Shown here: piece by piece, positions 36,499 to 43,460 of the stretch | Position numbering within the stretch: the stretch's first letter is position 1 | Layout of the letters: each line of letters starts with the position of its first letter | Assembly (NCBI GenBank): GCA_026983955.1 | Contig: JALSTB010000124.1 | Coordinates: 1 to 43,460, forward strand | Length of the DNA stretch: 43,460 nt | Source of the DNA: Melioribacteraceae bacterium | GTDB taxonomy: Bacteria > Bacteroidota > Ignavibacteria > Ignavibacteriales > Melioribacteraceae | Reading direction: 5' to 3' | The notes under the pieces: model-generated | The model's database searches: none | What the model was told of the DNA's origin: nothing | The model's input: the letters and a program-made list of their open reading frames with translations, nothing else | Made by a program: the position numbers and the translations under genes

Positions 36499-37125
36499 AT
36501 GAATGTTTTTGAAGCAATCGGTTACACCGGTTCTTTTTTAATTGCGGTCTCACTCTCAATGAAAAACATTTGGTGGTTACGAAGAATTAACTTGTTGGGA
36601 GCATCATCGTTTGCCTTGTACGGTTTATTAATAAAAGCATATCCCGTGCTCGTGTTGAACAGTTATATAGCTTTAATAGATATTTTTTATTTGATCCAGA
36701 TGTACAAAAAGGAAGAATACTTTTCACTGGTACTTTTGGAACCGCACAAGTGTAACATGTTAAAGAAATTTTATGATTTATATTTTGAAGATATAAAAAC
36801 ATTTTTCCCGGGAATAACCAAAGAGAAAATCGGCGAAGGAAAATTGTATTTTATTCTGAGAAACATATTCCCCGTTGGATTGATTAGTTATAAGCAAATT
36901 TCCCCGGATGAAGCGGAAATAATAGTTGATTATGCAATACCGGATTACCGCGATTTGAAAAATGCACGATTTGTTTATTTTGCCGAAGACGGCTTGTTCA
37001 AGAAAGAAGGAATTAAAAAATTAATTGCACATGCCGGAGTTGAAGCGCATAAAAAATATTTGCTGAAATTGGGCTTTGTCCAGCACAATGAACAAACCGG
37101 TCTTTATTACAAAAACATTGAATAA
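36499..37125 (+). CDS. YgjV-like membrane protein with GNAT-like C-terminus
   Basis: Start placed at ATG 36499 because GGAG at 36488-36491 is seven bases upstream; an open frame reaches back to 36379 without support. 208 residues. Residues about 1-75 hold three short helices with SLSMKNIWWLRRINLLGA and NSYIALIDIFYL, like the YgjV inner-membrane family. The remaining 130 residues are soluble and end in KKYLLKLGFVQHNEQTGLYY, which resembles the last strand-helix-strand of GNAT acyltransferases. No acetyl-CoA loop is obvious, so the second part is a suggestion only. Confidence 0.65.
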   Translation: MNVFEAIGYTGSFLIAVSLSMKNIWWLRRINLLGASSFALYGLLIKAYPVLVLNSYIALIDIFYLIQMYKKEEYFSLVLLEPHKCNMLKKFYDLYFEDIKTFFPGITKEKIGEGKLYFILRNIFPVGLISYKQISPDEAEIIVDYAIPDYRDLKNARFVYFAEDGLFKKEGIKKLIAHAGVEAHKKYLLKLGFVQHNEQTGLYYKNIE

Positions 37126-37132
37126 TTAAATC

Positions 37133-37972
37133 TTACGTTAATTCTTCAACCGGGAAGAGCTCCGAAATTGCACCACGCAAAAAATTAGGCAATACGGTGT
37201 TACGGGTTAATGTAATATTATCGGGGTTTTCCAAATGCTCCACCATTTCCCTTAATTTTTTCTCACCGTATTCCTTAATCACTTCGGCTTGTTTTTCCGG
37301 CTTTTTGAAATGGTAGTACATACTTTCCGGATCAGCTTCGGGATGAAATTGCGTTCCTACAATTTCGTTTGAGATTCTTACCGCCATAAGTGCCCGCTCC
37401 AAAGGCACGTGTGGTCTGATTTTTTCGAGACATAAAATTTTTGCACCCAATTCATCCATAACTATTTTATCGGGCTGCACAACTTGCCACGACCTGAAAT
37501 CGGCACCGTAAAAAATATCGGGTAATCCCATTAGTAAAGGATCTTTTTTCCCTTCTCCGGTTTTGTGAATCGGTACAATACCGAACGAGCGCGATTTACG
37601 CTTTATAACTTGTCCGAATTTAAAATACCTTGCCATAATTTGAAAAGAATGGCAAATAAAGAAAATATATTTTTTCCTTTCGTGATTATTATTGTGCGCC
37701 CAAATTTTATCCAATAATCCGAAGTAATCTTTCTCCCATTGAGTGCCTTCACCGTCGAACGGGCTTCCGGGTCCGCCGGAGGACAGATAAATATCATATC
37801 CTGAACCGGGCACATCGCCTTTATATCTCGTTTCGTAAATGTCGTAAACGACTCTAACACCGTTTATTTTTCCATCGGTTTCTTTCAAAATATCCTGCAA
37901 ACATCTCATACCTTGATTCGGTTCATTGTTATACAAATCGATAATTGCAACTTTAACAGTTTTGTTTTCCAT
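37133..37972 (-). CDS. Class I glutamine amidotransferase domain protein
   Basis: 279 residues. DIYLSSGGPGSPFD resembles the oxyanion strand of GATase1 domains. The nucleophile elbow reads FFICHSFQIM, with Cys in place but Gly-x-Cys-x-Gly altered to Ile-Cys-His-Ser. GTQFHPEADPESM supplies the His and Glu of the triad. It is a stand-alone domain like the GMP synthase-type group, with an added C-terminal tail of about 60 residues. There is no synthase partner nearby, so the acceptor is unknown. It converges with the YgjV-like gene. Confidence 0.8.
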   Translation of the reverse strand: MENKTVKVAIIDLYNNEPNQGMRCLQDILKETDGKINGVRVVYDIYETRYKGDVPGSGYDIYLSSGGPGSPFDGEGTQWEKDYFGLLDKIWAHNNNHERKKYIFFICHSFQIMARYFKFGQVIKRKSRSFGIVPIHKTGEGKKDPLLMGLPDIFYGADFRSWQVVQPDKIVMDELGAKILCLEKIRPHVPLERALMAVRISNEIVGTQFHPEADPESMYYHFKKPEKQAEVIKEYGEKKLREMVEHLENPDNITLTRNTVLPNFLRGAISELFPVEELT

Positions 37973-38145
37973 CGATATTTCCCTTATTTTACCAACCAGT
38001 TACATAAATAAAGATACGAAATATACATAAACAGGATATTTTGTGCTAATTTACAAATCCACAAATCACATAAAAATTTGCCCTTGTAAAAGCGGTATTT
38101 TGTCCTTATCCTGTTATTTAAAATATAACGTTATAGAATTGTAAA

Positions 38146-40410
38146 ATGTATAAATATTACCGAAAAAATTTACCTTTCTTAATGTTGTTTGTCATGGGAA
38201 TAACCGCATTCGTATTAATACGCAATTCGCAAAAACAAAACGCTTATCATACCGGTAATATTTTGCAAGCGGAAATTGCCAATGATACGGTTAAGGGAAC
38301 GCTTTGGGAACCGATGGAATGGCCGGTAACCAATCCGGATTACTCCGGAAATCCATTTGACATTATATCCGTAGTAACGTTTCTTCATAAAAACAGTGGA
38401 AAGATTATACGCACGGAAATGTTCTATGACGGCGACGATACATGGAAATTCAGGTTTACCCCGGTTAAAACCGGCATTTGGGAATTTTCATCCAACAGTG
38501 AAACATTGGGATTGAACGGGGTAAAGGGAACAATAAAAGTTACGGAAAATCCCGATTCAACCGCCTATGGATTTTTGACGCACATCGGCAACAAGTATGC
38601 GTTACAAACCGGCGAAGATTCATATAAAGGTTTCTTATTGAATATATACATGAATAAAACAAAACCTGAATATTCATTTCGTGAAGGAAACGAAGCCGAT
38701 TTTACCGGTTATGCCCGGGAAGCCAAAAATAACGGTTGCACTGCAATCTATACTCAAGTTGTGGCAAATTCATGGTTCAAGTTTCCAACATTAAGCTACG
38801 ACGAACACAACAGTAAAAATCCGGATCCTGAAACATTCAGGGCAATCGAAAAAATGCTGCATGCTGCAAGGAAGGAAAAAGTACATCTGCACATTTGGGC
38901 ATGGGGCGACGAAAGCAGAAAACAAACACCTATTGGAGTTGGCGAAGGAATCAACGGGCAAGAAGACCGGCGATTAATGCGTTACATTGCTGCCCGGCTC
39001 GGTCCGCTTCCCGGATGGAGCATGGGTTACGGTTTCGATTTACACGAGTGGGTAGCAAACAAAGGACCTGATAAAGTCCGGACTTGGGCGGGATTTTTAT
39101 CTTCGCACTTCGGATGGCAACATCTTCTTTCGGCAAGAGGTCAAAATCTTTTACTGCCAAACGGAATAAATTCTTACGACGGGTTCGGGCGGAATAATGT
39201 CGAATTGTTCACAACTCCGTACGGACCGCAAAACTTTGCCGAGGTTTTTGAAGATATGAAATCGGATACCAATCACGTACAACTATATGAAGAACGGCAC
39301 ACATACAACCGGCAAGACGATCCTTCTTACGGAACAAACGGTGAATGGAATCTCGATATGAACAAAACACGCCGCCTTATGTGGTGGGAAACAATGAGTG
39401 GCGGAATGGGTGGTTGGTTCGGATTTTACGAAACATGGTCACCTGCTTACGGTGGACACCCTTATCCGGCTCCCGAACAGTTAAGAACACATAGAAAATT
39501 TTGGACTGAAAAATCAAGGTTCTTAATCGATTTCTTTCCTGATACCAATTTCACTAGCGGCTACGGTTTAAGAACGGAAGATTTCCGGAACATTGTAGTT
39601 TATCAGGAAAATACCGATTCTATTAAAATTAATCTCCTTGGCATGACCGGACAGCAGAAAGCAATTGCCGTCGATACGAAAAAAGAATATCAAGAAATTG
39701 ATGCCGGATCAATTAATCCATCCGTTTATGTATGGCACGCTCCTTATAAATCCGATTGGGCAATAGCCATAGGCAGCTTCGATAATCCGTATTACCACAA
39801 ACAAGATAGCAGTATTTCCACCAACGATATAGAGCTTTACTCTTTCACTGCGGAGTATTCAGATGAAATTGTTATTTTGAAATGGGTAACAAAAAAAGAA
39901 TTGAATGTAAGCGGCTTCGAGATTTTAAAAAAGAAGAAAAGAACCGGAACTTGGGATGCAACCGGCATCATTCAAGCAGAAGGTTTCAGTTTAACCGACA
40001 AGGAATATTCGTTCTTCGATGACACCAAAGCGGGCGATTCGTTACTTTACTACGCATTGAAAGTTATATACAACAATAACGGTTCGAAAATTATCGACAG
40101 TTTGAAAATAACTGTAAACGGGTCCGGTTCGTATGAAGGAGTTCCACAAAACTATGTGCTGCTTCAAAATTTTCCGAATCCGTTCAATGCCGGAACGGTA
40201 ATAAAATTCGGCTTACCGAGAAAAACCAAAGTAAGGCTTACCGTATTCAACAATCTCGGTGAAAAAATTGCAATACTTGTAGATGACGTTTTAAATGAAG
40301 GTTTTCACAGTTTTAATTTCTTACCTGGAAACACTTCGAGCGGGGTTTACTATTATTTGCTTGAAGCGGAATATTTTGTAACGGCAAAGAAGATGATTAT
40401 TTTAAAATAA
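38146..40410 (+). CDS. DUF5060-type glycoside hydrolase candidate with T9SS sorting domain
   Basis: 754 residues. An N-terminal signal-anchor (about 8-25, PFLMLFVMGITAFVLI) is followed by a DUF5060-like beta domain (about 50-130, GTLWEPMEWPVTNPDYSGNPF, FRFTPVKTGIWEFS). A TIM-barrel-like region (about 140-555) contains GYGFDLHEWV (E301) and QLYEERHTYN (E382/E383), possible catalytic acids. An FN3-like segment (about 561-660) and a type A T9SS sorting domain (NFPNPFNAGTVIKFGLP, ending KKMIILK) follow. It probably cleaves a polysaccharide outside the cell. The exact GH family is not assigned, and the catalytic residues are inference. AT-rich upstream region of 173 bases without other genes. Confidence 0.82.
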   Translation: MYKYYRKNLPFLMLFVMGITAFVLIRNSQKQNAYHTGNILQAEIANDTVKGTLWEPMEWPVTNPDYSGNPFDIISVVTFLHKNSGKIIRTEMFYDGDDTWKFRFTPVKTGIWEFSSNSETLGLNGVKGTIKVTENPDSTAYGFLTHIGNKYALQTGEDSYKGFLLNIYMNKTKPEYSFREGNEADFTGYAREAKNNGCTAIYTQVVANSWFKFPTLSYDEHNSKNPDPETFRAIEKMLHAARKEKVHLHIWAWGDESRKQTPIGVGEGINGQEDRRLMRYIAARLGPLPGWSMGYGFDLHEWVANKGPDKVRTWAGFLSSHFGWQHLLSARGQNLLLPNGINSYDGFGRNNVELFTTPYGPQNFAEVFEDMKSDTNHVQLYEERHTYNRQDDPSYGTNGEWNLDMNKTRRLMWWETMSGGMGGWFGFYETWSPAYGGHPYPAPEQLRTHRKFWTEKSRFLIDFFPDTNFTSGYGLRTEDFRNIVVYQENTDSIKINLLGMTGQQKAIAVDTKKEYQEIDAGSINPSVYVWHAPYKSDWAIAIGSFDNPYYHKQDSSISTNDIELYSFTAEYSDEIVILKWVTKKELNVSGFEILKKKKRTGTWDATGIIQAEGFSLTDKEYSFFDDTKAGDSLLYYALKVIYNNNGSKIIDSLKITVNGSGSYEGVPQNYVLLQNFPNPFNAGTVIKFGLPRKTKVRLTVFNNLGEKIAILVDDVLNEGFHSFNFLPGNTSSGVYYYLLEAEYFVTAKKMIILK

Positions 40411-40491
40411 ACCGATATTCAAATTATTACTTCAAAAGCTCGAACGCTCTTTTTATATTGGAAAGTAAATTTTAACAAATGGAGTTTTCAA

Positions 40492-41682
40492 ATGTCGAAA
40501 CAAATGATTCTGGAAAAACAACAACAAGCCGTAGAAATATTAAACGAGAAAAACATCGACATGTGGCTTACCTTCGTACGGGAAACCGGGAACATTAAAG
40601 ACCCGATGATGGATATGATAGTTGGAACCGGTGCAACTTGGCATTCCGCTTTCATAATTACCAAAACCGGCGAAACGATTGCAATAATCGGATCTCTTGA
40701 AGAAGCCAACATGAAAACCGTTGGCACATTCAAAAAAATCATTCCTTATTTGAAATCGGTTAAACAAGATTTAATTAAAACTTTAGAAGAATTTGATCCG
40801 GAAAAAATTGCAATTAATTACTCAAGGAATTCAAGTCTTGCCGACGGACTGACCCACGGTGTTTATTTGGAACTCATTGATATTTTGGAAGAAACACCAT
40901 ACAAGTTCCGGTTAATTTCATCTGAAGATATTGTGGCTGCTTTGCGAGGAAGGAAATCCCAAACAGAAGTGGATTTAATTAAAAAAGCGATTGATGAAAC
41001 TTTAATTATTTTTGATAAAGTAACCGGATTTCTTGCACCGGGCAAAAGTGAAAAAGATGTGGCGGAATTCGTAAGAAATATCGTACGTGAAAAAGGATTT
41101 GAATTTGCGTGGGACGAAGAACACTGTCCGGCGGTATTTACTGGTCCGGATACAGCCGGAGCGCATTCGGGTCCTACCGACAGAAAAATCCAACGCGGGC
41201 ATGTGATTAACATGGATTTCGGAATTAAGTATAACGGGTATTGCTCCGATTTACAGCGCACGTGGTACGTGTTACGCGAAGGTGAAGAAACCCCTCCGGA
41301 AGAAGTATTGAAAGGATTTAATGTTATAAAGGAATCAATTCAAATGGCTGCTGCTGCCATTAAGCCCGGTAAAGCCGGTTGGGAAATTGACAAGATAGCG
41401 CGAGATTACATTGTTGAAAACGGTTACGATGAATATCCGCACGGACTGGGTCATCAAGTTGGAAGAGTTGCACATGACGGCGGCGCCTTGCTTGGACCGC
41501 GCTGGGAACGTTACGGAAACCTGCCTTACATTCCGATTGAAGCCGGAAACGTTTTTACTATTGAACCCCGTCTCACCATTCCCGGTTACGGTATTGCTAC
41601 AATCGAAGAAATAGTGTGGGTAAAAGATGACGGTGTGGAATTTTTATCCCCGCCGCAGACTGAGATTTATTTAATCAAATAA
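40492..41682 (+). CDS. M24 family metallopeptidase (Xaa-Pro peptidase type)
   Basis: 396 residues. The N-terminal creatinase-like domain (to about 165) is followed by the pita-bread catalytic domain. Metal ligands are visible in NMDFGIKYNGYCSDLQRTWY (two Asp), HGLGHQVGR (His), FTIEPRLTIPGYG (Glu) and ATIEEIVWV (Glu). GGAG lies before the ATG. Members cleave Xaa-Pro bonds or dipeptides; the substrate range is not determined. The gene converges on pseI with a single base between the two stop codons. Confidence 0.9.
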   Translation: MSKQMILEKQQQAVEILNEKNIDMWLTFVRETGNIKDPMMDMIVGTGATWHSAFIITKTGETIAIIGSLEEANMKTVGTFKKIIPYLKSVKQDLIKTLEEFDPEKIAINYSRNSSLADGLTHGVYLELIDILEETPYKFRLISSEDIVAALRGRKSQTEVDLIKKAIDETLIIFDKVTGFLAPGKSEKDVAEFVRNIVREKGFEFAWDEEHCPAVFTGPDTAGAHSGPTDRKIQRGHVINMDFGIKYNGYCSDLQRTWYVLREGEETPPEEVLKGFNVIKESIQMAAAAIKPGKAGWEIDKIARDYIVENGYDEYPHGLGHQVGRVAHDGGALLGPRWERYGNLPYIPIEAGNVFTIEPRLTIPGYGIATIEEIVWVKDDGVEFLSPPQTEIYLIK

Positions 41683-41683
41683 G

Positions 41684-42730
41684 TTATTTGCGGGACACAT
41701 GCTCCCATTTGAGCGGTGTCCCTTTTTTTATATCTTCAACGGCTCTTTTACCTAAAATTTCACTAAAATATTTTGGATGTAAACCTGCTCCCGGGCGAAT
41801 TGACCGGATATTTTCTTCAGTGAATAATTCACCCTTTTTAATATCTTTCACAACAAATAAAGAGCGTGCATTTTTTCTTGCTTTGCTCATTTTATCCGTA
41901 AATAAATATCCTTCTTCTCCCAGAGCCTTTTCAACATTCCGGACCGCATCAACCATTTGCTTGAATTCCGTTGGATCGAGTGAGAAGGCTTTATCGGGCG
42001 TATCCAGTTTTTTATCCAGAATAAAATGCTTCTCAATTATTACAGCTCCCAATGCAACGGCAGCAACCGGAATTTCAATTCCCATTGTATGATCGGATAA
42101 ACCTACCGGCAACCCGAATTTTTCTTTCAAGAATGGAATCGATTTTAAATTCATTTCTTCATACGGCGCCGGATAAGACGAAGTACATTTCAGAAGAGCA
42201 ATATCATTGTTGTCCGCTTTCCTGCACGTATCAATTGCGAGTTCAATATCTTCCAAGGTTGCAACGCCGGTGGACATAATTACCGGCTTGCCTTTCGATG
42301 CAACGTATTCAATCAACGGTATATCAACAATCTCGAAGGATGCAATTTTATATGCCGGAACATCCATTTCCTCGAGAAAATCGACTGCCGTTTTATCGAA
42401 TGGTGAGGAAAAACAAACCATACCCAATTTTTCAGCCAATTCCTTCAACTCAGGTTGCCACTCCCACGGTGTGTATGCTTTTTGATATAACTCATACAAA
42501 CTTTGCCCTTTCCACAAACCGTCTTTTTTCATAAACAATTCGTTTCTACTGTTGATGGTTATTGTATCGGGCGTATATGTTTGAAGCTTCACTGCATCGG
42601 CGCCTGCTTCTTTCATTGCGTGAATAGTTTCAACCGCCAGTTGAAAACTTTGATTGTGGTTTGCGGAAAGTTCGGCTATAATAAACACCGGTTTGCCTTT
42701 CCCAATATTTACATCTTTAATTTTAATCAA
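41684..42730 (-). CDS. pseI: Pseudaminic acid synthase-type NeuB family enzyme
   Basis: 348 residues. The NeuB TIM barrel (IIAELSANHNQSFQLAVETI, AVKLQTYTPDTITI, YKIASFEIVDIPLIEYV, GLSDHTMGIEIPVAAVALGA) is followed by a SAF domain (about 290-346, RPGAGLHPKYFSEILGKRA, DIKKGTPLKWEHV). These phrases favour PseI, which condenses the 6-deoxy-AltdiNAc sugar with phosphoenolpyruvate to make pseudaminic acid, over NeuB or LegI. Start is TTG inside a TTGA overlap with the upstream WbqC-family gene, so both are translated together. Other pse genes (pseB, C, F, G, H) would lie to the right of the window if the assignment is correct. Confidence 0.85.
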   Translation of the reverse strand: MIKIKDVNIGKGKPVFIIAELSANHNQSFQLAVETIHAMKEAGADAVKLQTYTPDTITINSRNELFMKKDGLWKGQSLYELYQKAYTPWEWQPELKELAEKLGMVCFSSPFDKTAVDFLEEMDVPAYKIASFEIVDIPLIEYVASKGKPVIMSTGVATLEDIELAIDTCRKADNNDIALLKCTSSYPAPYEEMNLKSIPFLKEKFGLPVGLSDHTMGIEIPVAAVALGAVIIEKHFILDKKLDTPDKAFSLDPTEFKQMVDAVRNVEKALGEEGYLFTDKMSKARKNARSLFVVKDIKKGELFTEENIRSIRPGAGLHPKYFSEILGKRAVEDIKKGTPLKWEHVSRK

Positions 42731-43460
42731 TTTAAGTTTTCCTCACTTCTTAATTGCGAAAAGTGAAGCGGCTCCCTTCTACCGGAGCGAATTACTTCAA
42801 GAGCTTTGTCATAACCTTCATTAAAAATCAAATCGATTACGGACATATAAGGTAAAAAATCTCCGTATAACTGATTATATTGAGGATGCTCATAATTATG
42901 ATAATAAAGCTCAATACCACTGCTTGCAAAAGCCCCGCCCGGATTTGATTTTTCGATATATGCGGCGCTGCCTCTTGCGGACAAGTAATAACCGGCATTT
43001 ATGGCTTTACAGATCGAGACCAATCTCTCATCTTTTTTTCCTGTTATGTCTTTCAATTCCGATGAACGTAAAAATTCCGTTTTAATATTTAACAAACCCG
43101 TCAATTCTTTTATTATCGAAATATTTAATTCCGCAACGGAAATGTATTCCTTCATCAACAATTTTTCCAAAACCGGGAAGAATAAATTGAAATATTTTGC
43201 TTTTGAGTATGACCTTTTAATTGACTCCAGATGTTTCCGGTTCCAATTTTCGGAATAATTAATTTCAGCACCGGCATACTTTGTTTCCTTCAATGATTTT
43301 GTTTTTTTTACCGGTACGGTCAACATAAGCTCGCCGTTATGCGATTTTATTCTGTTCCGCACGCCCCAACTCCTTTTAACTAATTGCACATCGTCAAAGA
43401 ATACGAACACATCAACTTGATCGATCATATCGAAATAACCTAACCAAGGCAAGTATGTAG
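42727..43460 (-). CDS. WbqC-family protein (5' end outside the window)
   Basis: The minus-strand frame stays open to the right edge, where it reads TYLPWLGYFDMID. This is the usual start region of WbqC-like proteins (QPNYLPWxGYF), so only a few N-terminal residues are missing and the TTG at 43452 is not the start. Further landmarks: DDVQLVKRSWGVRNRIKS, LTVPVKK and RGSAAYI. The family occurs in O-antigen and flagellin glycan loci; an acyl- or glycine-transfer type role has been suggested but the reaction is not firmly known. It overlaps pseI by four bases. Confidence 0.85.
   Translation of the reverse strand, partial: TYLPWLGYFDMIDQVDVFVFFDDVQLVKRSWGVRNRIKSHNGELMLTVPVKKTKSLKETKYAGAEINYSENWNRKHLESIKRSYSKAKYFNLFFPVLEKLLMKEYISVAELNISIIKELTGLLNIKTEFLRSSELKDITGKKDERLVSICKAINAGYYLSARGSAAYIEKSNPGGAFASSGIELYYHNYEHPQYNQLYGDFLPYMSVIDLIFNEGYDKALEVIRSGRREPLHFSQLRSEENLN

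Noticed and set aside
41676..41690. Palindrome CAAATAA-G-TTATTTG spanning the two convergent stop codons
   Set aside because: It arises from the facing TAA stop codons, is AT-only in the stem apart from the ends, and has no T-run; not a credible terminator.

Overview
The window is a low-GC (roughly 35-40%) bacterial chromosome segment. Three long secreted proteins end in a type IX secretion (T9SS) sorting domain with the phrase N[YF]PNPFN, which is typical of Ignavibacteriota (Ignavibacterium/Melioribacter relatives) and neighbouring Bacteroidota-Chlorobi lineages. Together with frequent TTG starts and the gene repertoire, this suggests a member of that group; this is inference from style, not from a marker gene.

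Region 1 (1-29.8 kb) is a large surface-polysaccharide locus, read almost entirely on the + strand. It starts with the 3' part of a Wzi-like outer-membrane barrel and a fused Wzz/Wzc-type tyrosine kinase (1622-3895). A four-gene module with 4-base overlaps follows (PHP-like hydrolase, GT4, GlpD-like FAD enzyme, methyltransferase; 3962-8284). Next comes a block in which most gene types occur twice (8364-17764: two extended SDRs, AsnB, two GT4s, two UPF0104/LPG-synthase-type membrane proteins, one hexapeptide acyltransferase). A T9SS-exported SGNH hydrolase, two DPM1-like GT2s and a large T9SS-exported Ig/LamG/FN3 protein follow (17816-26524). The locus closes with the initiating polyprenyl glycosylphosphotransferase (26859-28295), a minimal SLBB protein and two small membrane proteins. 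No recognisable Wzx flippase, Wzy polymerase or full Wza lies in the window. A good -24/-12 (sigma-54) promoter candidate precedes the initiating transferase, two weaker relatives precede wzc and the GT2 pair, and a perfect CRP-type half-site pair precedes a 64-residue membrane protein.

Region 2 (29.8-37.9 kb) is mostly housekeeping: tRNA-Arg(CCU), enolase, a membrane-anchored hypothetical protein, a macrodomain protein, thioredoxin, an inositol-phosphatase family enzyme, a Sua5-type threonylcarbamoyl-AMP synthase, a methyltransferase, a TauE/SafE permease, a YgjV-like protein and a class I amidotransferase domain protein. Strong intrinsic terminators mark several transcription ends.

Region 3 (38.1-43.46 kb) holds a T9SS-exported DUF5060-type glycoside hydrolase candidate, an M24 metallopeptidase and, on the - strand running off the edge, a WbqC-family gene translationally coupled to a pseI-type sialic-acid-like synthase. 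That pair hints at a second glycan locus to the right of the window.

Working model (inference): the locus builds an exported polysaccharide on an undecaprenyl carrier, and its co-encoded T9SS cargo proteins (esterase-like and lectin-like) modify or bind it at the cell surface.
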